Assembly (NCBI GenBank): GCA_910576385.1
Contig: CAJTIR010000002.1
Span: forward strand, 124,001 to 188,000
Reading direction: 5' to 3'
DNA: 64,000 bases
Source of the DNA: Lachnospiraceae bacterium
GTDB lineage: Bacteria > Bacillota > Clostridia > Lachnospirales > Lachnospiraceae
The position numbers were made by a program, and so were the translations under genes. Shown piece after piece: positions 44,973-52,299 of the stretch (position 1 is its first letter; every line of letters begins with the position of its first letter). The notes beneath the pieces were generated by a model that was not told the DNA's origin, did not search any database, and was given only the letters and a program-made list of their open reading frames with translations.

Positions 44973-47003
44973 ATGAAAAAACAAAAGAAAAAATTTAATT
45001 CCAAAAAAAGAATCGCCGATGAAATTCTGCAGCGAATTGGCGGCAGTGTTGTTCTTGTACTTTTGATAATCGCCATTGTCTCAATCTACATGGTAGGATG
45101 GCTGAGCATTACCTCAAAAGAAACAGAACTAATTCAAGAATCCAATGCAGCCGCAAATCAACTGACAGGATTTTTGGAACAATATACAAAAAGTGTGGAA
45201 CAATTGGCTGCCAATCCAGAAATCAAATCTGTCATGATGAACACCAAAGCAGGAGACGATATCCGGCAAACAAAAAAAATGGATACTGTTATGGAGAATC
45301 TCATCAATATCTCAAATACGGATACTGAAAATGTCATGGCCGTATGGATCTCAGATTTAGATGCAAGTGTCCTCACGCAGTCTGATGGTTTTACAAGTGA
45401 AGAAGGTTGGGATATCACCGGACGTGGATGGTATCACTGTATTGAGAACAAAGAAACTATTCTTACAGAACCATATGTTGATTCTTCCACAGGAAAGATG
45501 ATCTTAAGCGCTGCATCTCCGGTTTATGATGACGCGACTGGAGCCGTTCTTGGAGCAGTGGGTATGGATATCTCACTAGATCACATGACGCAGCTCATGA
45601 GTGAATACAAGATTGGTCGTAAGGGCTACATCTTGTTGTTATCGGAAAATGGCACCTTCCTTTATCACCCTGATAATGATATGATTGAAAAGAATATTAA
45701 CGATGTGGACATATCCCAAAATGTCAGAGACGCTGTTACATCCAAAACTAATAAATTTTTAAAATATAGAACAGATGGCATTACAAAATATGGCTCATTA
45801 CAATATGCTGGAGATACTGGATATATTGTACTCAGCAGCCTGCCTATGTCAGAATATTATTCTATTCTAATTGCGATGGTGGTTGCATTGATCATTATCT
45901 TTGCGATTGGTATTACACTGATAGCCATCAGCATCAAGAAGAGCGCTGCAAATCTGACAAAACCTATCTTGGAGTTAAATCATACTGCGCAACAACTTGC
46001 TGCTGGAAACCTGGATGTAAATTTACAGATAACTAGTGAAAATGAGATTGGAGAATTAGGGGATTCCATTCAAAAAACGGTTGATCGTCTAAAACAATAT
46101 ATTATTTACATTGATGAAACAGCAGAAGTACTGGCACAAATTGCCGACGGAAAACTAAGTATTGATCTCAAACATGACTATGCTGGTGAATTTCAGAAGA
46201 TAAAAATTGCCTTGCTCAATATCTCTGATTCTATGAATCAAGTTATGGTTGGAATCCATGCAAGCTCTGAACATGTCTCTGTTGGAGCTACTGAGCTTGC
46301 CACCGCTTCCCAGGTTCTGGCAGAAAGTGCAGAACAACAAGCCGCGTCTATTGAAGAGTTGACAGCAACCACAAATACAGTTGCCGAACAAGTAGAAGAC
46401 AGCCGCAGAGAGGCAGAAGTTTCTGCCGCAGCAACTGCACAGGCCACCGCAATGATTGAACAAAATCAGGAGAAAATGCAATTGATGATGAATGCCATGA
46501 ATGAAATCCAACAGACCTCTCAGCAGGTGGTTGGAATCATCCAAACCATCGAAGATATTGCCTCACAGACGAATCTGCTGTCATTAAATGCCTCCATAGA
46601 AGCTGCCCGTGCTGGTGAAGCAGGAAAAGGCTTTGCAGTTGTGGCTGATGAAATCGGAAAACTGGCATTAGAAAGTTCCAAAGCGGCAAGCACCACAAGA
46701 GAACTAATCGAGATCTCACTCAAAGAAATCAACAATGGAAATACCATTGCTGTTGGTGCTATGGACTCCCTGAAAGAATCTGTAAATGCCGTAGACCAAG
46801 TAAATGAAAAAATTCAGGTAACAGCCGAAAATGCTTCTATCCAGGCAGAAAACATGAAGCAGCTCCATGCAGGAATTGAAGAGATCGCCCACAGAATACA
46901 AGATAACTCTGCTGCTTCTCAGGAAACCTTTGCAACTTCAGAAGAATTGGCTTCCCAGGCGGAAATATTAAATAAAATGGTACAAAAATTTGAACTTTAT
47001 TAA
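44973..47003 (+). CDS. Methyl-accepting chemotaxis protein with dCache sensor
   Basis: A 676-residue chemoreceptor behind GGGAGG. Layout: basic cytoplasmic start; TM1 about 25-47; an extracellular dCache-type sensor about 55-285 ([28 protein letters not shown]); TM2 about 292-318; HAMP about 320-375; and a long signalling coiled coil with the tip [20 protein letters not shown] and [19 protein letters not shown]. It senses a small ligand and signals through CheA to flagella. No CheR-binding pentapeptide ends it. It is cargo of the spoIIID element, an unusual passenger. Confidence 0.95.
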   Translation: MKKQKKKFNSKKRIADEILQRIGGSVVLVLLIIAIVSIYMVGWLSITSKETELIQESNAAANQLTGFLEQYTKSVEQLAANPEIKSVMMNTKAGDDIRQTKKMDTVMENLINISNTDTENVMAVWISDLDASVLTQSDGFTSEEGWDITGRGWYHCIENKETILTEPYVDSSTGKMILSAASPVYDDATGAVLGAVGMDISLDHMTQLMSEYKIGRKGYILLLSENGTFLYHPDNDMIEKNINDVDISQNVRDAVTSKTNKFLKYRTDGITKYGSLQYAGDTGYIVLSSLPMSEYYSILIAMVVALIIIFAIGITLIAISIKKSAANLTKPILELNHTAQQLAAGNLDVNLQITSENEIGELGDSIQKTVDRLKQYIIYIDETAEVLAQIADGKLSIDLKHDYAGEFQKIKIALLNISDSMNQVMVGIHASSEHVSVGATELATASQVLAESAEQQAASIEELTATTNTVAEQVEDSRREAEVSAAATAQATAMIEQNQEKMQLMMNAMNEIQQTSQQVVGIIQTIEDIASQTNLLSLNASIEAARAGEAGKGFAVVADEIGKLALESSKAASTTRELIEISLKEINNGNTIAVGAMDSLKESVNAVDQVNEKIQVTAENASIQAENMKQLHAGIEEIAHRIQDNSAASQETFATSEELASQAEILNKMVQKFELY

Positions 47004-47027
47004 AAGGACTGGCTGATCATTGTTTTT

Positions 47028-47125
47028 GGGGCTGCCGTATTAAGAACAACACATAACAGATATAGTATCTTCTGCAATCAGAACTTTCTATATCTTATAT
47101 GATATTTTCTTAATGCGGCAGCCCC
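47028..47125. repeat. 98-bp long-stem hairpin with GGGGCTG ends (MITE-like)
   Basis: GGGGCTGCCGTATTAAGAA (47028-47046) pairs with 47107-47125 with one mismatch, around an AT-rich 60-base interior. It lies between the chemoreceptor and the convergent recombinase. It is similar in length and ends to 10,393-10,491. It may serve as a bidirectional terminator or be a miniature element. Confidence 0.6.
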
Positions 47126-47162
47126 GATTTCCTAATACAAAGAAATAAAAAACGCTTCCTTG

Positions 47163-48713
47163 TTATTTTGTATCATTATTGTTAATTGAAATTGCATTTT
47201 CAAAACCTAACTCCCCAAAAAGACGCAGATAAATATCCACATTCCCCTCATGATCTACTTCTATTTTCTGGATAATCTGCTTAAGCTGTTCATTACTCAT
47301 ATCACGGACAGCAGTGATATCCTCAATACTTTTAAATGTGCTACTCAGAATATCCTTTAACTGATCTCCTTTGTTTAAATTGTATTCCACCAACTTTAAC
47401 TCATTCTCCAAAGTTTCTAATTGTGATTTCAGATCGCTCATTTTTTGATTCAATTCCTGGCGGCTAATCAAATCATCTGTATACATGTCCATATATTTTT
47501 GACGAGTCTTTTTAAGCTTTTCCAGTTTTCCCATCAATTCTCTATGGTAATTTATATTTTGATCTTTTGCCTGATACACTTTGGAAAATTCCTGAATGAC
47601 ATAATCTATGATCTTTTTTCTGTTTTTAATCATTTTGGAAAAATATTCTTCCAGGGCTTGTACTAATTCCGCTTCCTCCAACGTCACCGTATTGGGACAA
47701 CTGTCTGCTCCTCTTCCATTGTGTCCCGAACAAACCCAACGGACATATGTATTTTTATAAGTACGGACACTCCTTCGAAAAGACCATCCACACTCTTTAC
47801 ATTTAATCAGTGTGCTAAAAAGATATTTATTGCTCTGGCGTTCACTCTTGATATGAAAAGCTCCATGACGATTTTTTAAAACTTGCTGCGCCTTATCAAA
47901 CTGCTCTGGTTCAATAATTCGTAAATCTGGGCGGTCTATGACCATCCACTCATCTTCCTTTTTTTCTTCTCTTACCCCTGTCAAAAAATCGCTAACTTCT
48001 TGCTTGCCATTGATAATTTTTCCAATATATAGTTTGTTGGTGAGAATGCGGCGAACTGCATTCTGGCTGAACTTACAGCTTCGCTTGGTTTTTATTCCCC
48101 TTTCATTGAGCATATTGGCAATCTTCGCTGCTCCATAGCCCTCTTTGGTATATAAATCATAAATCTGATGGACGACCTTTGCTTCCTCTGGATTAATCTG
48201 CATATCAAAATACTCACCAATCGTCTTGTCATAGCCATAGACAAAATTGGGAACCCGCCCTTTTTCTGCATTTAACTTTTTTCCAAACTTTACTCGCTTG
48301 GAAGTATTGGCGCTTTCTTCCTGAGCCAAAGCCCCAAATATTGTCAGTACAAATTCAGATTGACCCAGGACTGTCATATTGGCTGTCAAAAAAGTTGTCT
48401 CAATTCCCAAGGCTTTCAAGGTGCGGATGCTCTGTAAAAGATCGACCGTATTTCGGGCAAAACGGGAAATATCCTTTACCACTACCATATCAAACAAACC
48501 ATGTTTTGCGTCATCCATCAATCTTAGAAATTCTTTGCGATTCTTAATTTTAGTTCCCGAAATCCCTTCATCTGCGTAGAGCTTTACCAAATGATGTCCA
48601 TTTGTCTGCGTATACTCTGTAAAAAACTTTTTTTGCGCCTCCAGACTGTTTAATTGATCAGATTTATCGGTAGACACACGGCAATAAGCGGCTATATTCA
48701 TATGATTATCCAT
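47163..48713 (-). CDS. Large serine recombinase of the spoIIID element (SpoIVCA-like)
   Basis: A 516-residue serine recombinase. The catalytic Ser lies in AAYCRVSTDKSDQ near residue 15, with VVKDISRFARNTVDLL near 80-95. A recombinase domain follows (NFVYGYDKTIGEYFD), then a zinc ribbon (CKECGWSFRR ... WVCSGHNGRGADSCPN) and a coiled coil of about 90 residues. Size and domain order match SpoIVCA, which excises the sigK skin element of B. subtilis. It is the only recombinase between the spoIIID halves and the obvious candidate to join them. Its start overlaps the 81-residue gene. Confidence 0.93.
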   Translation of the reverse strand: MDNHMNIAAYCRVSTDKSDQLNSLEAQKKFFTEYTQTNGHHLVKLYADEGISGTKIKNRKEFLRLMDDAKHGLFDMVVVKDISRFARNTVDLLQSIRTLKALGIETTFLTANMTVLGQSEFVLTIFGALAQEESANTSKRVKFGKKLNAEKGRVPNFVYGYDKTIGEYFDMQINPEEAKVVHQIYDLYTKEGYGAAKIANMLNERGIKTKRSCKFSQNAVRRILTNKLYIGKIINGKQEVSDFLTGVREEKKEDEWMVIDRPDLRIIEPEQFDKAQQVLKNRHGAFHIKSERQSNKYLFSTLIKCKECGWSFRRSVRTYKNTYVRWVCSGHNGRGADSCPNTVTLEEAELVQALEEYFSKMIKNRKKIIDYVIQEFSKVYQAKDQNINYHRELMGKLEKLKKTRQKYMDMYTDDLISRQELNQKMSDLKSQLETLENELKLVEYNLNKGDQLKDILSSTFKSIEDITAVRDMSNEQLKQIIQKIEVDHEGNVDIYLRLFGELGFENAISINNNDTK

Positions 48714-48951
48714 CCATATTTGCGCATTTCAAAGCCTCCTTTTGCAAAATCTGATCAATTTTTTTTTGGTTTGTTTTCATAAAAATCTTCAATATGTAAT
48801 CAGCCGTATCTTTGGGCGTGTTTGGATTGTGGAAACGAATATTCAATTTCTGTTTCTTAGAAATCAGAACCACCTCCCCATTCTGTTTGCTTTCATTATC
48901 ATGCTTCTCTAACATATGACTGCAAAACAAAAAATAGTCCTGATTGTCCAA
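48706..48951 (-). CDS. Small protein coupled to the recombinase; candidate directionality factor
   Basis: An 81-residue charged protein starting at a TTG 11 bases after the AAA-ATPase stop; an ATG at codon 13 is an alternative. It has a beta-strand-rich middle (EVVLISKKQKLNIRFHN) and a Lys-rich helical C-terminus (ADYILKIFMKTNQKKIDQIL). Its last bases overlap the recombinase start. Small proteins encoded next to large serine recombinases often set excision direction, as SprB does for SprA; that role here is inferred from position only. Confidence 0.7.
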   Translation of the reverse strand: MDNQDYFLFCSHMLEKHDNESKQNGEVVLISKKQKLNIRFHNPNTPKDTADYILKIFMKTNQKKIDQILQKEALKCANMDG

Positions 48952-48962
48952 TGTTTATTTTT

Positions 48963-50660
48963 CTAACTCCCAATCAATACTTTTTTCCCGCAAAAAGCAA
49001 AACCATACTTTCGTATTCTGTCACTGGAAATCCCTTTTGCAGTTAGATACACCTCATATTCTCTTTGGCTGATCTGTTCCAAGGCTGCCTTCACCGTATC
49101 ACAAAGCTCTTTTTCCTCTTCCTGATCTTGTACCTTAAATTCCACTATTATGGCGTCTTCTGCCTTATTCCGAGGCTCCAACATCACATCATATCTTCCA
49201 AATCCGCTCTCTCGGTTTGATGTTATCACATAACGGTCTGCCAATTCCACCATCAGCCCCAGCACAAAGCCATGATAAAAACGTTCTGGTTCAGTTTGGG
49301 AGGCTTTTTTTCCTGTATCAAAATAGCTAAACATTTCCATACTTACGCGGTTCATATAGATATTCATTGCCTTTACGTCATTTATCAGCAGCGCCTTGAT
49401 AAAATCATTATAATCTGCCCGATTCTCTGCAAACCATCCTTTGATCATCCTTCCAAACATCCGTCTTACTTCATGGTTGGTCAGATCCAGCTCATAATTT
49501 ACTTCCCGAAAATCATCCTCGATTTCCTCATATTTCTCATAACTGACCACTTTTAAATACCCACTAGCCAGTAATAGGCTCCAAATTGCCCATTCATTGG
49601 TATCTAACTGGTCATATACCATCTGTTCCTCAATCGGCGTTATGAGATGCTCTCCCGCCAAAAGTCTTTCAAAGGCTTGCTTGATCTCTCTGTTTCCTTC
49701 CCTGAGAAGTTTTCCAACCAGACGGTTTGAGCTGGTGTTGGCCCAATACAATCCTGCCCTTTTCTTGTTCAAGTAATTTATGATGGACCACGGATTATAG
49801 ATATCTGTCTGACTGCCGAATGTAAAACCATCATACCACAGCTTTACTTCCTGCGCCTTATTTAACAGTCCAAATTCCTCCAGTGAAGCAAATACTTCTG
49901 CTTCTGTAAACCCAAATATATCTGAATATTTATCAGATGTTGTGGTGACAACCTCCAAATTATTCAAATCTGAAAATATAGATTCCTTGCTTATTCTTGT
50001 TATTCCGGTCATAATAGCCCGTTCTAGATATGGGTTATCCTTGAATGTGGAATGAAACAGGCTTCTGATAAAACCAACCAGTTCCTGCCAATACCCATTT
50101 ACATATGCCTCCTGCATTGGCGTATCGTACTCATCCAACAGTATAATCACTTTTTTTTCATAATACCTGCTGAGATAACCAGAAAGAGACCTTAAAGCTG
50201 CTCCCGCTGTACTGTCCGACATATGGGTGGAAACTTCCTGATAAAATTGTTTTTCTTTTTCGTTCAGCAAATCGTCTTTTAGAAGATAATCATTTTTATT
50301 ATATTGCTCTTCGATGACACGACATATACTTTTCCTCGCCTCTATAAACGTGTTTTCTTTCATGCCTGCAAAGCTGATAAATATTACTGGATATGTTCCC
50401 TGAATCTGCTGATACTTTTTATCCTCCCATATGAAAAGCCCTTCAAACAATTCTCCTTTGCCGGTAAAATCTACAGAAAAAAACTTCTCTAACATACTCA
50501 AATTTAAAGTCTTGCCAAACCTTCGCGGACGGGTAATCAAGGTCACATCATCCCCCGCCTCCCACCATTCTTTGATAAAACTAGTTTTATCTATATAGAA
50601 ATTATTCTTTATCCGTAGTTTTTCAAAATCCTGATGTCCAATCCCTACTGTTCTGGGCAT
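48963..50660 (-). CDS. AAA-ATPase-like protein with PD-(D/E)XK nuclease-type C-terminus
   Basis: A 565-residue protein from the ATG at 50660 behind GGGGGTG. The N-terminal AAA-ATPase_like domain starts VGIGHQDFEKLRIKNNFYID, with Walker-A-like TRPRRFGKTLNLSM near 46-59, Walker B VIILLDEYDTPM and the sensor region GITRISKESIFSDLNN. The C-terminal DUF1703-type PD-(D/E)XK fold has GRYDVML and AIIVEFKV. The family is abundant in gut anaerobes; its role is unclear. It is first in an apparent operon with the small protein and the recombinase. Confidence 0.9.
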   Translation of the reverse strand: MPRTVGIGHQDFEKLRIKNNFYIDKTSFIKEWWEAGDDVTLITRPRRFGKTLNLSMLEKFFSVDFTGKGELFEGLFIWEDKKYQQIQGTYPVIFISFAGMKENTFIEARKSICRVIEEQYNKNDYLLKDDLLNEKEKQFYQEVSTHMSDSTAGAALRSLSGYLSRYYEKKVIILLDEYDTPMQEAYVNGYWQELVGFIRSLFHSTFKDNPYLERAIMTGITRISKESIFSDLNNLEVVTTTSDKYSDIFGFTEAEVFASLEEFGLLNKAQEVKLWYDGFTFGSQTDIYNPWSIINYLNKKRAGLYWANTSSNRLVGKLLREGNREIKQAFERLLAGEHLITPIEEQMVYDQLDTNEWAIWSLLLASGYLKVVSYEKYEEIEDDFREVNYELDLTNHEVRRMFGRMIKGWFAENRADYNDFIKALLINDVKAMNIYMNRVSMEMFSYFDTGKKASQTEPERFYHGFVLGLMVELADRYVITSNRESGFGRYDVMLEPRNKAEDAIIVEFKVQDQEEEKELCDTVKAALEQISQREYEVYLTAKGISSDRIRKYGFAFCGKKVLIGS

Positions 50661-50691
50661 ATATTCACCCCCTTCTTGCCTATTTTCCACA

Positions 50692-50720
50692 ATTATACTC
50701 TATCCCACCCTATTCCACAA
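50692..50720 (-). promoter_or_regulatory. Promoter of the ATPase-recombinase operon
   Basis: TTGTGG (50720-50715) and TATAAT (50697-50692) with a 17-base spacer on the minus strand. It looks like a vegetative sigma-A promoter and not a sigma-E one. Confidence 0.6.
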
Positions 50721-50863
50721 TCCATGATTTTTATCTTGTTTTCTGATCTCTTTCGTTTCAAATACATGATAACAACAAAAGCATCCTTAAGAACTCGCCG
50801 CTCTCAAAGATACTTCTAATTTTCAAATTCTTCTTATCATCATTATACACTTGTCTTTCTATT

Positions 50864-51016
50864 TTATTCTCCATATTTACCGTTCCATTTTGTTACAACC
50901 ATATGTACCGTGCTCTTGCTAATGCCAAATTTTTTAGCTGTCTGGCGCACAGTGGCATTCTCCTCAATTATATAATTAGCAATATTAATTGCCCGTTCCT
51001 CTATGTATCCTTTCAA
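50864..51016 (-). CDS. spoIIID: SpoIIID, 5' part (split gene)
   Basis: A 50-codon frame beginning at TTG (51016), six bases after GAGGGA. It reads KGYIEERAINIANYIIEENA then TVRQTAKKFGISKSTVH, the SpoIIID N-terminus and the first part of its HTH. After GTACATA it diverges into MVVTKWNGKYGE and a stop encoded by the element. The interruption falls in the recognition helix of the HTH. Rejoined to 44,803-44,651 it gives an 86-residue protein close to B. subtilis SpoIIID (93 residues). A sigma-E-like promoter lies 30 bases upstream. Too short to appear as an ordinary gene. Confidence 0.9.
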   Translation of the reverse strand: MKGYIEERAINIANYIIEENATVRQTAKKFGISKSTVHMVVTKWNGKYGE

Positions 51017-51021
51017 CGAAA

Positions 51022-51060
51022 ATCCCTCATACACTGCTTTTTTTATAATGTATGAGGGAT
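51022..51060. repeat. 13-bp inverted repeat overlapping the spoIIID ribosome site
   Basis: AATCCCTCATACA pairs with TGTATGAGGGATT across a 15-base loop. On the minus strand the 5' arm overlaps the -10 element and the 3' arm contains the GAGGGA ribosome site. The arm near the promoter may not be in the transcript, so an operator is as likely as an RNA hairpin. Confidence 0.65.
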
Positions 51061-51076
51061 TGGTTATAGTTATGAC
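51047..51076 (-). promoter_or_regulatory. Sigma-E-type sporulation promoter of spoIIID
   Basis: On the minus strand GTCATAAC (51076-51069) and CATACATT (51054-51047) are 14 bases apart. They match the sigma-E pattern (GKMATATT, about 14, CATACANT), with a full -10 match. spoIIID of B. subtilis is transcribed by sigma-E. Confidence 0.7.
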
Positions 51077-51089
51077 AACGGTTTTTACT

Positions 51090-52178
51090 TTACAAGCTGC
51101 TATCTACAAATGAAAATTTCGTCTCTGTAGCTTTGAAAAATTCGCTTTTGGCCATATCAAAACATTCCATAATTTTGGGAGAAAATACGCCGCATTCATT
51201 GTTCTTAATCATGTTTACTGCTTCTTCCACCGCATATGCCTCTTTGTATACGCGTTTGCTGACCAGTGCATCATAAACATCCACAACAGAGACTACCTGT
51301 GCCCAAATAGGAATGTCATCTCCCTGTAAACGATCTGGATAACCCTTCCCATCATAGCGCTCATGGTGATGTCTGCAGATATCATAACAGTATTTATAAA
51401 ACTCATTTTCTTCCTGCTTAAAATTCTCCAAAAGTTCACAACCATAGATTGTATGCTTTTTCATTTCCTCAAATTCTTCATTCGTAAGTTTACCTGGTTT
51501 TAATAAAATACTGTCTGGAATTGCAATTTTTCCAAGGTCATGCAGCGCTGACGCATTGACAATCATCTTCAAAGATTCATCAGTAAGCCCATACTCTGGA
51601 AATTCATCCTTGACATACTTTAAGATAATACGTGTAAAATATTTTACTCGCTGAATATGCTCACCAGATTCCAGGCTGCGAAATTCCACTACAGAACTCA
51701 GCGCATTTATCAAAAACTCATTGTTACGCTCCAGCTTTTCCTTACTCTCACGAAGCTGCCTGGTACGCTTTTCCAGTTTCTTTTCAATATCAATTCTGTT
51801 CTGGAATAACTCAATGATATTCTGGGCACGGCGCATAACCACTTTGGGTTCAAAAGGCTTATAAATTATATCAGATACCCCATATTCATACGCCTTTACC
51901 TCACTTTTTACGGTTGCTTCCCCAGTAATCATAATGACTGGAATCGAATTCATATAACCTTTTTCAGACATATATTCTAAGACATCCAGACCCGACTTGT
52001 TCGGCATCATCAGATCCAAGAAAATCAGCGATAACGTATCATGATGTTCTTCCAACAAATCTATGGTCTCCACCCCGTCTGCTGCTTCCAATATTTGATA
52101 CTGCTCTTCAAAAATAAAACTAAGCATTTTGCGGTTGATTTCCACATCATCCGCAATCAATATGATATGTTTCTCCAT
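51090..52178 (-). CDS. Response regulator with HD-GYP phosphodiesterase domain
   Basis: A 362-residue protein from the ATG at 52178 behind GGAGGTAGAC. The N-terminal receiver has the acidic pocket ADDVEIN, phosphoacceptor Asp in LIFLDLMMPNKSG, and the conserved Thr and Lys in MITGEAT and IIYKPFEP. A short coiled coil links to an HD-GYP domain with HDLGKIAIPDSIL and HHERYDGKGYPDRL. It probably degrades c-di-GMP or a related dinucleotide upon phosphorylation. No histidine kinase gene is adjacent. Confidence 0.93.
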   Translation of the reverse strand: MEKHIILIADDVEINRKMLSFIFEEQYQILEAADGVETIDLLEEHHDTLSLIFLDLMMPNKSGLDVLEYMSEKGYMNSIPVIMITGEATVKSEVKAYEYGVSDIIYKPFEPKVVMRRAQNIIELFQNRIDIEKKLEKRTRQLRESKEKLERNNEFLINALSSVVEFRSLESGEHIQRVKYFTRIILKYVKDEFPEYGLTDESLKMIVNASALHDLGKIAIPDSILLKPGKLTNEEFEEMKKHTIYGCELLENFKQEENEFYKYCYDICRHHHERYDGKGYPDRLQGDDIPIWAQVVSVVDVYDALVSKRVYKEAYAVEEAVNMIKNNECGVFSPKIMECFDMAKSEFFKATETKFSFVDSSL

Positions 52179-52299
52179 GTCTACCTCCAATGGAGCAGTT
52201 GCCGCACCTTTTATTCCATTTTATCGTACTGCTCTAAATAAATTAAAATTTCCTCTCTATTCTAACATACACCGATTTGTAAAATCAATATAAATCTTA

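Larger units (their letters stand above)
44797..50908. mobile_element. Skin-like excisable element interrupting spoIIID, 6,105 bp
   Basis: The 7-bp direct repeat TATGTAC (plus strand) occurs at 44797-44803 and 50902-50908, each within one half of spoIIID. Just inside the element the ends carry GTTGTAACAAA (44805-44815) and TTTGTTACAAC (50889-50899), perfect 11-bp inverted repeats. In the excised circle these would flank the core as a palindromic attP. Contents are a chemoreceptor, a serine recombinase with a small upstream gene, and an AAA-ATPase/nuclease-like gene. Confidence 0.9.
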
